Part shown: one piece after another, positions 36,050-46,317 of the stretch
How positions within the stretch are numbered: the stretch's first letter is position 1
How the letters are laid out: the number at the start of each line of letters is the position of its first letter
Source of the DNA: CAVVEQ01 sp963804865
GTDB lineage: Bacteria > Chloroflexota > Anaerolineae > Anaerolineales > Anaerolineaceae
Length of the DNA stretch: 64,000 bases
NCBI GenBank assembly: GCA_963804865.1
Contig: CAWDSH010000042.1
Span: 558,001-622,000 of the forward strand
Direction: 5' to 3'
The notes under the pieces: generated by a model
Told to the model about the DNA's origin: nothing
The model's database searches: none
Seen by the model: only the letters and a program-made list of their open reading frames with translations
Translations under genes and position numbers: made by a program

Positions 36050-36970
36050 ATTTACATGAATTGAAATTTCCCAAATTTCCAGGTCAGACAATTCCGCAAG
36101 TTGGTTCACCTCCTGTCGAGAAATTTTAGCTGGTTGAGAGCGACGATATTCTGCCCTTCCTCAAGTGCGTGAACACCTGGAGTGAGTCGCTCCATTGTTT
36201 TAGCGTTATTTGTGCAGAATGGACTGCAGGCACTGCGAGAGAGCGTAATTATAATCGTCCTTCATGAATTTTTCTGTCTTGCAACGCTCTTCATTTGAAC
36301 CGTCTAAGAATTTAGTTGCCCGTTTACGAATAGTATAAGCAATATTATCAGATAACCTTTTTGGAGCGAACAAGGATTTAATCGCAATACCTAATTCAAT
36401 TGCCTTATCAACAGACCTTATTCCAGCTAGATATGATCGATTAAGTCTATCCAACGGAATCCTGAAGCCTTAAGCGTTCATTTTCTGATTTAATTGAAAA
36501 CTTTATGACTAAGTTCTCAACAGCATTAATGAACCATTTGAGATAACTGAAGGTTAAATATGTGCGGATGCATCTATTCCAAATGAGGTTTTAATTACTT
36601 TCCATGGTGCCCAATCGGGTGGTTCGAACCAATAATGAAGCAAGCGAAATCCAGTTCTGGAAAAAGTAGCGATATTGCGTAAAATATCAATTGCGGGTTC
36701 GATAGATGGCTAGAAATTCATTTGGGGGTGTATGCCAAGGGCGAATATGAATTGGTTTTATTTTATGATGGCGAATTATTGCGGCAGTAGGGATTATCCC
36801 ATTAAAAAACTCTTTGACAGACACATCCCATTTTGAATCTGAAAATGGCAATTCTTCCCATGAAATAAGCGTGTATTCCCCAAAATCAATACGTTCTGTT
36901 GTTAGTACTCCATCAACTGCAAGGATTTCATAAGGTCAAGATTTCCATATTTAAGATTCTTCTACATCAT
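36050..36970 (-). pseudogene. broken HEPN-type (Apea-like) gene
   Basis: Minus-strand fragments in successive frames form one plausible protein: GEYTLISWEELPFSDSKWDV (36687-36932), IDILRNIATFSRTGFRLLHY and WFEPPDWAPWKVIKT (36554-36700), LTFSYLKWFINAVENLVIKF (36447-36557), then DRLNRSYLAGIRSVDKAIEL, TIRKRATKFLDGSNEER (36206-36454) and a tail LEEGQNIVA. The last parts resemble the C-terminal domain of Apea-type HEPN proteins; an R...VH pair occurs in an alternative frame just after position 36240, where the HEPN RNase motif is expected. At least four frame changes in 0.9 kb indicate decay. HEPN proteins often act in phage defence or toxin systems. Confidence 0.5.
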
Positions 36971-36988
36971 TAATGGCATGTTTTACTC

Positions 36989-37279
36989 CTACTTGTTGAC
37001 AGAGAGATAAGCCAGCGAATTAAGAATAAAAAATGTATCTGAATTGATACCCAAGAGCGAATTGTTTAGCTGATTGAAAATATCGAACGCTGGGATTGTT
37101 CGGATTAACGATAAGAGATCTTGGAATTCCGAGGTAATGATTTGTGGATTATCTCGGAGAGTGATAATTTGAAAATATAATTCATAATCAACGCTGCGCG
37201 CCTTTCCAGCGACGAGTAGCGTACGATCGAGGGATTTTATTAGATGAGTTTTTTCAGATTGAGATAATTTTGTATCCAA
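36989..37279 (-). CDS. Hypothetical 96-residue protein upstream of the HEPN remnant
   Basis: An intact low-GC frame, MDTKLSQSEKTHLIKSLDRT, continuing YELYFQIITLRDNPQIITSE and DTFFILNSLAYLSVNK. Predominantly helical and without membrane segments or signal peptide. I do not recognise the family. It lies directly upstream of the HEPN fragments on the same strand and could be a small partner gene or the N-terminal part of a longer broken protein. Confidence 0.35.
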   Translation of the reverse strand: MDTKLSQSEKTHLIKSLDRTLLVAGKARSVDYELYFQIITLRDNPQIITSEFQDLLSLIRTIPAFDIFNQLNNSLLGINSDTFFILNSLAYLSVNK

Positions 37280-37303
37280 TTTACTTTTTTCCTAGCACTA
37301 ATG

Positions 37304-37390
37304 TAGGTCGGGCACCACGCGGACTTTGCGCCTCACGTTTTCTGCGCTCCCGAAGGGAGTAGCGAAGCGGAATGGGGTATTGTGCCCGAC
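37304..37390. repeat. palindrome-ended repeat at the right edge of the AT-rich island
   Basis: GTCGGGCAC (37307-37315) and GTGCCCGAC (37382-37390) are nine-bp terminal inverted repeats enclosing 66 bases that contain an internal CTCCC/GGGAG hairpin (about 37351-37363). The left arm TAGGTCGGGCAC resembles TAGGTCGGTCA at 35274. The size and structure suggest a small mobile palindromic repeat (REP/MITE-like) without coding capacity. It covers the last codons of the neighbouring decarboxylase-like gene. Confidence 0.6.
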
Positions 37391-38241
37391 ATTTTTGATT
37401 TGATCATTTCTTCTCCAACAACAATATCTCGATCTAGCGGAGTCTCCCATTCTTGATCGTTGCGCAGTACCATCGAGCCAAACGCGTGGATGGTTCGGGT
37501 GACCTTGCGGACAGGCAGCGATCTCAGCGCGTCGATGACAGGTTTGAAAAATCCAATATCCTGTTTCGATGGATCGCCGAAGTAGAACTCGCCGGTTTTC
37601 CCAAACCATAACTTCGAGAACCGGGTTTCGCTCCACATGACGGTCGGGTAATCGGCATCCGGTGGTCCATTGAGCGAGGCAATATACTTGTATCCGAATG
37701 CCGGCGACTTGTTGATCTCGGAGCTGGCAGCCCTGCAAACCAGGGCGTTCTGCTCTTTGAGGGGAGGGACGATATCGATCCCGAACAGCAGGTGTCCCCA
37801 CAAGGATGTTTCGCAGCGCAGATGACCATCGTCCATCAGGCGGATGGATGAAATATCCGTGAAGAACTTGGGCATGCCCAGCCATTCCCTCCCGGTGATA
37901 ATGGGCATGGTGGCATTTTCGGGCATCGCCAGCACATAATTCCCTTCGAGATGACCCTTCTCGCCATCAAATGCGGCGTCAACGCTGATGGATGCGAAGC
38001 GGTACCCTCCGCCTGCCATGAAGTCCACGCCGTTATTATCGATGAACAGCACGGTCACCAGCGGGATTTTGCCGGGTTTGTAGGGTTCAGGCAGCAGCGG
38101 CGGAATGGCCTCCGCATCGGTTTGATACTGGAGCATCAACGACTCAATGCTTGCATAAATCGACCCGGGGATATTATCCTGATCATAGATCGGTCCCCCG
38201 ATCAATGGCATGAAGTTGATCTTGGTGCGGTCGATTTTCAT
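37333..38241 (-). CDS. Acetoacetate decarboxylase-family protein
   Basis: 302 residues starting after AGGAGGAGAAA. The fold of acetoacetate decarboxylase is indicated by IPPLLPEPYKPGKIPLVTVL, GGGYRFASISVDAAFDGEKG, MPIITGREWLGMPKFFTDIS and the late FFGDPS-like region. The lysine in GMPKFF corresponds to the family's Schiff-base lysine region, but only one Lys of the usual KK pair is present, so substrate and even activity are uncertain. The final residues (SGTIPHSASLLPSGAQKT) are encoded inside the palindromic repeat at 37304-37390, so the native C-terminus was probably replaced. Confidence 0.7.
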   Translation of the reverse strand: MKIDRTKINFMPLIGGPIYDQDNIPGSIYASIESLMLQYQTDAEAIPPLLPEPYKPGKIPLVTVLFIDNNGVDFMAGGGYRFASISVDAAFDGEKGHLEGNYVLAMPENATMPIITGREWLGMPKFFTDISSIRLMDDGHLRCETSLWGHLLFGIDIVPPLKEQNALVCRAASSEINKSPAFGYKYIASLNGPPDADYPTVMWSETRFSKLWFGKTGEFYFGDPSKQDIGFFKPVIDALRSLPVRKVTRTIHAFGSMVLRNDQEWETPLDRDIVVGEEMIKSKMSGTIPHSASLLPSGAQKT

Positions 38242-38304
38242 TTTCTCCTCCTAACCATGAACAGACTTCTCTATCGATGTCGATTCCGGGATTGTGCCTG
38301 GAAT

Positions 38305-38730
38305 CTATTTTTTCAAAGGTCGCTTCTTCAATAAAAACAATTGCTTGATATCCTCAACATCCCGGGCTGAATCGACCGGGATGAAAAGCCATTTTCCATC
38401 GTGAAATTGGGGTGTATCTCTCAACATCCTGCCCACCTTTTCGCCGAGGCTCAGTTGCATGGCTTTCTCCACCTGGTCTTTACCCAGCACGACCTGCGCC
38501 ACGAAGTGCCCTTGCTGCGGGTAGAGCGAGGTCAGTGATTTGCCGCTCTTGCGATACCAGAGGTTCCAGCCGTATTTACTGCCCCCGAAATTCATTTCCG
38601 GCGGGATGCCATAGTTTTCTTCGATGAAGCACAGAAGGCGTTCCCAGAGCGGGTGGCTCGAGCCCAGCGCAGCCCTGATCTCATCCTCCGTGGGTGGTTT
38701 TGTCTTATCCAGAAAACTGCCGATTGCCAT
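38305..38730 (-). CDS. DUF3788 family protein
   Basis: 141 residues beginning MAIGSFLDKTKPPTEDEIRA with GGAGGGAAAATGGC-type upstream context. WERLLCFIEENYGIPPEMNF, KYGWNLWYRKSGKSLTSLYP and FVAQVVLGKDQVEKAM match the DUF3788 pattern, a small cytosolic domain of unknown function. It is 63 bases from the decarboxylase-like gene in the same orientation. Confidence 0.7.
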   Translation of the reverse strand: MAIGSFLDKTKPPTEDEIRAALGSSHPLWERLLCFIEENYGIPPEMNFGGSKYGWNLWYRKSGKSLTSLYPQQGHFVAQVVLGKDQVEKAMQLSLGEKVGRMLRDTPQFHDGKWLFIPVDSARDVEDIKQLFLLKKRPLKK

Positions 38731-38853
38731 TTTCCCTCCCGTTGATCACTCCATTGCAATTTCATTATATTGAATGAAAGCCCTCTTGTCATCAGCCACC
38801 TGTTGCTGTATACTCGGCAGTTGTTTGGTGGAAAACCAATGAAAGGATCCATT

Positions 38854-39654
38854 ATGAAAATCGCACTTATTATCGTTATCGTCCTGGCTGCGCTGATCTT
38901 CATCGGCTGGCTGGGGCTGCAAATCCAGCCCGCGCCTTTCCCGGCTTATGCCGGCGTGCCGGAGCCGGTCACGACCGTGCCGCTGCCCGCGGGGCTGCCC
39001 GCGCCGGTGGAGCGCTATTACCGCGCGGTCTATGGCGATGAGATGCCGGTGATCGATACGGTGGTGATCACCGGGCGCGGCACGATGAAGCCGGCCTTCA
39101 ACATCGCGCTGCCGGTGCGCTTCCTGATCGTGCATAACGCCGGGCGGGATTACCGCCATTATTTCGAAGCCACCTGGTTCGGCATTCCCATCCTGAAGGT
39201 CAACGAGGGCTACATCGATGGCGAGAGCTTCTTCGAGAGCCCGATGGGCACCTATTACGACGATCCCAACAGCAACCAGGGCGCCAACCTGGCGGTCTGG
39301 GCGGAGGCCGCCTGGTTCCCCGCGCTGTGGGTCACCGATCCGCGCGCCCGCTGGCAGGCGGTGGATGAGCATACCGCGCTGCTCTTCGTGCCCTTCGAGG
39401 ATAAAGAGGAGAATTTCGTGGTGCGCTTCAACCCGCAGACCGGGCTGATCGACCTGATGGAAGCCATGCGCTTCCGCGGCAACACGGATACGGAAAAGGT
39501 CCTCTGGCTGACCTACGGCGCGCCGGACGCGGCCAGCGGGGGGGATTCCTTCGCCATGTGGCTGGATGCGGGCAAACCCTGGCTGAAATTCAATATCGAG
39601 AGCATGCTGTTCAACGCGGACGTTTCCGAGCTCATCCGCGGGCGCGGGTATTGA
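38854..39654 (+). CDS. Membrane-anchored protein, DUF6544-like
   Basis: Start at the ATG at 38854 with AAAGG eight bases upstream; 38839 is an in-frame alternative. An N-terminal membrane anchor (KIALIIVIVLAALIFIGWLG) is followed by PAPVERYYRAVYGDEMPVID, TGRGTMKPAF, RHYFEATWFGIPILKVNEGY and NLAVWAEAAWFPALWVTDPR, the pattern of DUF6544 proteins. 266 residues; role unknown. Its GC content is distinctly higher than that of the island before it. Confidence 0.65.
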   Translation: MKIALIIVIVLAALIFIGWLGLQIQPAPFPAYAGVPEPVTTVPLPAGLPAPVERYYRAVYGDEMPVIDTVVITGRGTMKPAFNIALPVRFLIVHNAGRDYRHYFEATWFGIPILKVNEGYIDGESFFESPMGTYYDDPNSNQGANLAVWAEAAWFPALWVTDPRARWQAVDEHTALLFVPFEDKEENFVVRFNPQTGLIDLMEAMRFRGNTDTEKVLWLTYGAPDAASGGDSFAMWLDAGKPWLKFNIESMLFNADVSELIRGRGY

Positions 39655-39751
39655 TCAAAAGATTTCCGAATATTTCGGATGGATTTTTCGTTAAATAGAG
39701 AAGTTAAGTTTTATAATGGCTGCACATAGATCAAGCGGAAGGGATAAGAAA

Positions 39752-40224
39752 ATGAAAACACTGATTGTTTATGAATCGTTCTTTGGCAACACCGAAAAGG
39801 TGGCGCAGGCGATCGGCAAGGCGCTGGGCAGCGGGGGTGAGGTCAGCGTGGTCAAATCCACGGATTTCGCGCCGAGTGCGCTCCAGGGCGTCGATCTGCT
39901 GGTGGTGGGTGCACCCACCCGCGCTTTTCGCCCCACGGAAGGCATTCAAAAATTTTTAAAGGTCCTGCCTACCGGCAGCCTGGACGGGATGCGCGCGGCG
40001 GCTTTCGATACCCGCATGGACGTCAAGAAGGTGGATAACAAGATCCTCACCTTCATGGCGGGCATGTTCGGTTATGCCGCCGAGCCCATCGCCAAGGCGC
40101 TGGTTAAAAAGGGTGCCGCGCTGGCAGTGCCCGCGGAAGGCTTCACCGTCGAGGGATCGGAAGGTCCCATGCTGGAGGCGAGCTGGAGCGCGCCGCGGTT
40201 TGGGCGAAGAAGCTGCTCAAGTAA
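39752..40224 (+). CDS. Flavodoxin-like protein, copy 1, frameshifted near its end
   Basis: FMN-binding electron carrier or flavodoxin-domain protein. MKTLIVYESFFGNTEKVA contains the phosphate-binding loop, followed by LLVVGAPTRAFRPTEGIQKF and FGYAAEPIAKALVKKGA. The frame shifts at 40177-40178: restoring one G after GAGG gives GELERAAVWAKKLLK, matching copy 2 (GELDRAGRWATKLFN), with the stop at 40222-40224 and about 157 residues. It forms a tandem pair with the gene at 40371-40841. A TATAAT at 39712-39717 is a possible -10. Confidence 0.8.
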
Positions 40225-40245
40225 CTTGATTTGTAAAATGACAGG

Positions 40246-40272
40246 AGCCGGGAATGCACTCCCCGGCTTTTT
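40246..40272 (+). terminator. terminator after flavodoxin copy 1
   Basis: AGCCGGG (40246-40252) pairs with CCCGGCT (40262-40268) around a nine-base loop, followed by five T. Nearly identical to the one after copy 2. Confidence 0.75.
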
Positions 40273-40370
40273 GATTCCACGCCATTTCAGCGAACCGATT
40301 ATGCGGTGATTTTTTCGTATATATAAGTGGATGGCTCATCCATCCATTATTCTAGATTTGAGGATCGCAG

Positions 40371-40841
40371 ATGAAGGCTTTGGTCGTTTACGAAACATAT
40401 TACGGCAACACGGAGAAGGTCGCGTTCGCCGTCGCCAGGGCATTGGGCGGCGGGAAGGAAGTCAACGTGGTCAAGTGCGCGGATTATCACCCGGGCATGC
40501 TCCAGGACAAAGAGATGCTGGTGGTTGGCTCGCCCACCCGCGGCTTTCACCACACGGAAGGCATTCAAAAATTTTTAAAGGACCTGCCGGAAGGCAGCCT
40601 GGATGGGCTGCGCGTGGCGTCCTTCGATACCCGCTCGGACCTGAGCGATGTCAACTTCGCCTTTCAGTTCCTGATGAAGAAATTCGGCTACGCCGCCGAG
40701 CCCGTTGCTAAAACCCTCGAGCAGAAGGGCGGGAAGCTGACCCTCCAACCGGAAGGATTCTACATCAAGGACGTGCAAGGTCCCTTGAAGGACGGCGAGC
40801 TGGACCGCGCCGGGCGTTGGGCGACAAAACTGTTTAATTGA
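40371..40841 (+). CDS. Flavodoxin-like protein, copy 2
   Basis: 156 residues, intact: MKALVVYETYYGNTEKVAFA with the FMN phosphate loop, MLVVGSPTRGFHHTEGIQKF, then LPEGSLDGLRVASFDTR and FGYAAEPVAKTLEQKGG. It is clearly homologous to copy 1 along its whole length and is followed by an almost identical terminator, so the gene and terminator were duplicated together. Redox partner unknown. Confidence 0.85.
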   Translation: MKALVVYETYYGNTEKVAFAVARALGGGKEVNVVKCADYHPGMLQDKEMLVVGSPTRGFHHTEGIQKFLKDLPEGSLDGLRVASFDTRSDLSDVNFAFQFLMKKFGYAAEPVAKTLEQKGGKLTLQPEGFYIKDVQGPLKDGELDRAGRWATKLFN

Positions 40842-40862
40842 TCTGGAATTCAATGATGATCG

Positions 40863-40893
40863 AAGCCGGGAGTGAACCTATCCCCGGCTTTTT
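40863..40893 (+). terminator. terminator after flavodoxin copy 2
   Basis: AAGCCGGG (40863-40870) pairs with CCCGGCTT (40883-40890), followed by TTT. The right arm overlaps the last codons of the convergent DUF5655 gene. Confidence 0.75.
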
Positions 40894-41263
40894 GATTTAA
40901 CCTTACCGGCACCCTCCCGGGCAGTCCGCAGCCAGGCGCGCACCTCGCCGTCGATATCGGCCGGGTTGAAGATCTCCAGGTGGTGGGTGAACCTGCCCGG
41001 GTACGGCTCGACGATCTCCTTCCAGCGCGGGGAGGGGTCTCTTTCACGGAAGGAAAAGGTGAGCACCAGCGGCGCGGTCTTTCCCTTCAGGTATTTGCCC
41101 GGCACCCACGCCCAGGCGAACGCCTTCTGGTGGATGAAAGCCACCTGGCTTTTCGTCACCCGCAGCTCGAGCCGGACCCAGTTCCAGCAGCCATGCGCTG
41201 AACGCGGTCGAAGAGCTCCCGGGATTGCGGGTGGTCCTTGAAGAAATCGTCGAGTGTCATCAT
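40878..41263 (-). CDS. DUF5655 family protein, with two apparent frameshifts
   Basis: The core frame reads LRVTKSQVAFIHQKAFAWAW, VPGKYLKGKTAPLVLTFSF, RDPSPRWKEIVEPYPGRFTH and HLEIFNPADIDGEVRAWL, the DUF5655 pattern. The expected N-terminus (MTLDDFFKDHPQSRELFD) lies in another frame from the ATG at 41261-41263, behind AGAGGAAAG, and the middle (AFSAWLLELG) in a third, so two indels between about 41160 and 41210 are needed. Corrected length is about 127 residues. Function unknown. Confidence 0.6.
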
Positions 41264-41311
41264 CTTTCCTCTCTCGCATTATAAACCGCCTTGCAGGAGG
41301 CGATTTTCATT

Positions 41312-41330
41312 TATAATTAGATTATCTAAT
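41312..41330 (+). promoter_or_regulatory. -10 box and MarR-type operator
   Basis: A perfect 15-base palindrome ATTAGAT-T-ATCTAAT (41316-41330) overlaps a TATAAT box at 41312-41317 and ends 19 bases before the marR-like start. TTGCAG at 41291-41296 is a possible but closely spaced -35. Binding of the regulator here would block its own operon. Confidence 0.65.
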
Positions 41331-41349
41331 CATTAGAAAGGCGAACATT

Positions 41350-41781
41350 ATGGAATCATCAGCCAATGACTGCTCGCGCGAGATCCTGGACGTGGTCCCG
41401 GTGGTGATGCGCGCCATCCGCGCCGAGATGCGCGCCCACCGCGAACCCGGTCTCTCGCTCGCCCAGTTCCGAACGCTGCTCTACATCAACCGCACGCCTG
41501 GCGCCTCCCTGGCGGAGCTTGCTGCGCACCTGGGACTCACCGCCGCCACCACCAGCAGCCTGGTGGATGGGCTGGTGGAGCGGGGATTGACCAGCCGCGC
41601 GGATTCCCTGAGCGACCGGCGCCGCATCACCCTCGCGCTCAGCGCGGATGGTGAGAAAAGCCTGGATATCGCCCGCCTGGCAGCGCAGGAAATGCTCAGC
41701 TCAAAAACTGCGTCCTTGAGCGATGATGAACGGGCCATCGTTTTCGCAGCCATGCAGATCCTGAGATCTGCTTTCGTGTGA
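41350..41781 (+). CDS. MarR-family transcriptional regulator
   Basis: 143 residues with the winged-helix core: LSLAQFRTLLYINRTPGASL, AELAAHLGLTAATTSSLVDG (recognition helix) and LVERGLTSRADSLSDRRRIT (wing). Probably an autorepressor acting at the palindrome at 41316-41330 and controlling the ABC exporter genes that follow within 19 bases. Ligand unknown. Confidence 0.85.
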   Translation: MESSANDCSREILDVVPVVMRAIRAEMRAHREPGLSLAQFRTLLYINRTPGASLAELAAHLGLTAATTSSLVDGLVERGLTSRADSLSDRRRITLALSADGEKSLDIARLAAQEMLSSKTASLSDDERAIVFAAMQILRSAFV

Positions 41782-41800
41782 CCGTTCACCTGGATAATCC

Positions 41801-42601
41801 ATGACCACCATACTTGAAACCATCTCATTGACCCGCAAGTTCAATTCACTGACCGCGGTCGACCGGCTGTCCCTGTCCATCGAGCAGGGTGAAGCATTCG
41901 GGCTGCTGGGTCCCAACGGCGCCGGCAAGACCACCACCATCAAGATGCTCACCACGCTGCTGCCGCCCACCTCGGGCAGGGCGCAGGTGGCGGGATTTGA
42001 TATCACGAAACAGGCGCCGCAGGTCCGCCGCGTGATCGGTTACGTGCCGCAGTTCATTTCCGCCGACGGCACGCTCTCCGGCTACGAAAACCTGCTGATC
42101 TTCGCCAAGCTCTATGATCTTCCCGGCAAAGAAATGATTTCACGCGTGCGATCGGTCCTGAAATTGATGGGTTTGACCGAATTCGCAAATACCCAGGTAC
42201 GCAAGTATTCGGGAGGGATGATCCGCCGCCTGGAGATCGCCCAGTCCATGCTGCACCAGCCGCAGGTGCTCTTCCTGGATGAGCCCACCATCGGGCTCGA
42301 CCCGGGCGCGCGCAAGCTGGTTTGGGAGCACATGCAAAAGTTATGTTCCCGCTTTGGCACCACCATCTTCCTCACCACGCACATGATGGAAGAAGCCGAC
42401 CAGATCTGCGACCGCGTGGCGATCATGCACCTGGGGAAGGTGGCTGCCATCGGCACTCCAAGGGAATTGAAAGCCGGTATCGGAAAAAAGAATGCCACTC
42501 TGGATGACGTGTTCATTCATTATGCCGGCAGCGGCATCGAATCGGGTGGCGCCTGGAAGGATACTTCACGCACAAGGAGGACAGCCAAACGATTGGGCTG
42601 A
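41801..42601 (+). CDS. ABC-2 type exporter ATP-binding protein (DrrA-like)
   Basis: 266 residues: Walker A LLGPNGAGKTTTIKML, Q-loop GYVPQFISADGTLSG, signature KYSGGMIRRLEIAQ, Walker B VLFLDEPTIGLDP and the H-loop FLTTHMMEEAD. The signature reads YSGGM with RRLEIA, as in the daunorubicin-resistance (DrrA) group. It sits between the MarR regulator and the permease, a common arrangement for drug-efflux operons. Confidence 0.9.
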   Translation: MTTILETISLTRKFNSLTAVDRLSLSIEQGEAFGLLGPNGAGKTTTIKMLTTLLPPTSGRAQVAGFDITKQAPQVRRVIGYVPQFISADGTLSGYENLLIFAKLYDLPGKEMISRVRSVLKLMGLTEFANTQVRKYSGGMIRRLEIAQSMLHQPQVLFLDEPTIGLDPGARKLVWEHMQKLCSRFGTTIFLTTHMMEEADQICDRVAIMHLGKVAAIGTPRELKAGIGKKNATLDDVFIHYAGSGIESGGAWKDTSRTRRTAKRLG

Positions 42602-42607
42602 TACATC

Positions 42608-43396
42608 ATGAATCCATTATCCGCGATCCCCCAATTCTTCAAAAAAAGCCTGGTCATCACCGAGCTCGAAGCGCGCAAGCTGGCGCATGATCCCATGGAG
42701 CTGATAACGCGCGCCATTCAACCTGCCCTGTGGCTGCTCGTCTTCGGGCAGGTCGTTGCCCGTGCACGGGTCATCTCCACCGGCGGCTTGGAATACCAGG
42801 ACTTCCTGGCTCCCGGCATCCTGGCGCAGAGCGTGCTGTTCATCGCCATTTTCTACGGTATCCAGGTGATCTCGGAACGGGATATGGGCATCCTGCCCAA
42901 GTTCCTGGTAAGCCCGGCTCCCCGGGCTGCCCTGGTCACCGGCAAGGCGCTTTCTGCCGGGCTGCGCGGTCTTTCACAGGCTTTTATCGTCTATATATTG
43001 TCTTTACTCCTGGGGGTGAAGATCAATTGGCATCCACTCGCGCTCCTGGGTGTGGCGTTAATGATCATCCTGGGAGCCGCGATCTTCTCCACCTTCTCGA
43101 TGATCATCGCCTGCATTGTCAAGACGCGCGAGCGTTTCATGGGATTCGGGCAGGTGCTGACCATGCCGCTCTTTTTCGCCAGCAACGCCATTTATCCCAT
43201 CGCGCTCATGCCGGGCTGGCTGCAGGTGGTCGCCAATATCAACCCGCTGACCTACGAGGTGGATGCGCTGCGCGCCCTGATGGTCGTTGGGGGCACCAGC
43301 ACCTACGGGCTGGGATTGGATTTCCTCGTACTGGGGGTGGCGAATATCGTCCTGATCGCCATCGGTGCGAAGATGTATCCCACCATTGTGTATTAA
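42608..43396 (+). CDS. ABC-2 type exporter permease (DrrB-like)
   Basis: 262 residues with about six membrane helices: AIQPALWLLVFGQVVARARV, ILAQSVLFIAIFYGIQVI, QAFIVYILSLLLGV, LLGVALMIILGAAIFSTFSM and MPLFFASNAIYPIALMPGWL with the conserved NPLTYEVDALR. Six bases after the ATPase gene; the two form one exporter. Confidence 0.9.
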   Translation: MNPLSAIPQFFKKSLVITELEARKLAHDPMELITRAIQPALWLLVFGQVVARARVISTGGLEYQDFLAPGILAQSVLFIAIFYGIQVISERDMGILPKFLVSPAPRAALVTGKALSAGLRGLSQAFIVYILSLLLGVKINWHPLALLGVALMIILGAAIFSTFSMIIACIVKTRERFMGFGQVLTMPLFFASNAIYPIALMPGWLQVVANINPLTYEVDALRALMVVGGTSTYGLGLDFLVLGVANIVLIAIGAKMYPTIVY

Positions 43397-43400
43397 ATAA

Positions 43401-43434
43401 AAAAGGGGCAATTTGCTAATTGCCCCTGCTTTTA
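43401..43434. terminator. bidirectional terminator between the exporter operon and pnp
   Basis: AGGGGCAATT (43404-43413) and AATTGCCCCT (43418-43427) form a ten-bp stem with a TGCT loop and T-rich tails in both directions, between convergent genes. Confidence 0.85.
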
Positions 43435-43446
43435 TTATTTGACGAT

Positions 43447-45684
<2,238 letters not shown>

Positions 45685-45857
45685 GAGTTTCAACTCCCTG
45701 TTAAGTTTCCCACCCGGTCAGGGACTGAGGGCTGCCGAGGACGCACCGTCCTTACCAGCTTTCAATTCCCAACCCGTGGGCGCTAATTTATCGCACTTGT
45801 CCCAAAAAAACGAGCAGATGGAAGTGCTTGACCATCCACTCGTCGCGAGGGCACGTT

Positions 45858-46127
45858 CTACTTTTGGCGGAGGGACAACCGCTCGGTGATGGCCATGAAG
45901 CGGTCGAAATTTTCGCGCTTCAAATAAGCCAGCAGCCGGCGGCGGTGACCCACCATTTTCAGTAAACCACGCCTTGAGGACTGGTCGCCCTTATTGCCGC
46001 GCAGGTGCTCCGTGAGCTGGGTGATTCGCGTGGTCAATATGGCGATCTGTACTTCCGGCGATCCGGTATCGCCCTCGTGCTTTGCGTATTCTGTGATGAC
46101 CTTGCCTTTTGCTTCCTTCGTAATCAT
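45858..46127 (-). CDS. rpsO: 30S ribosomal protein S15
   Basis: S15 is a primary 16S rRNA binder and in E. coli autoregulates its mRNA. 89 residues with HEGDTGSPEVQIAILTTRIT, LTEHLRGNKGDQSSRRGLLK and VGHRRRLLAYLKRENFDRF. A 173-base gap with small hairpins (e.g. AGGAC/GTCCT near 45736-45751) separates it from pnp, a region often cut by RNase III in other bacteria. Confidence 0.97.
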   Translation of the reverse strand: MITKEAKGKVITEYAKHEGDTGSPEVQIAILTTRITQLTEHLRGNKGDQSSRRGLLKMVGHRRRLLAYLKRENFDRFMAITERLSLRQK

Positions 46128-46208
46128 GACTTCTGCTATCTCCTAAATGATTTTGAGCAGGTCTCCATGCAGGCAGCAGCGCCGCCGGCAGGACCAGTCA
46201 ATGTCGGA

Positions 46209-46217
46209 ATTATAACA
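46209..46217 (-). promoter_or_regulatory. extended -10 promoter for rpsO-pnp
   Basis: On the minus strand TGTTATAAT reads as an extended -10 element (TGn plus TATAAT), about 80 bases before rpsO. No good -35 is visible, as is common with extended -10 promoters. Confidence 0.5.
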
Positions 46218-46317
46218 GGATTGGGGGGTTTTGGGAGGTAGGGGGATTCGACTTGGGGTGGTGGTTTTTATTACAAAATATAGGAAAAAGGATCAAGCAA
46301 TCTTATCCAGCTTGTAT

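Noticed and set aside
35235..37395. Insertion sequence or prophage as the origin of the AT-rich island
   Set aside because: No transposase, integrase, tRNA attachment site or target duplication could be recognised; only palindromic edges are seen, so I describe it as an island and not as a named element.
37298..37885. 195-residue minus-strand frame in the decarboxylase region
   Set aside because: Out-of-frame shadow of the acetoacetate decarboxylase-like gene, which has the conserved motifs and a strong ribosome binding site.
46128..46317. Hidden RNA gene in the gap between rpsO and the HEAT-repeat gene
   Set aside because: The gap holds the extended -10 promoter for rpsO and a G-rich tract but no stable structure or terminator that I could identify.
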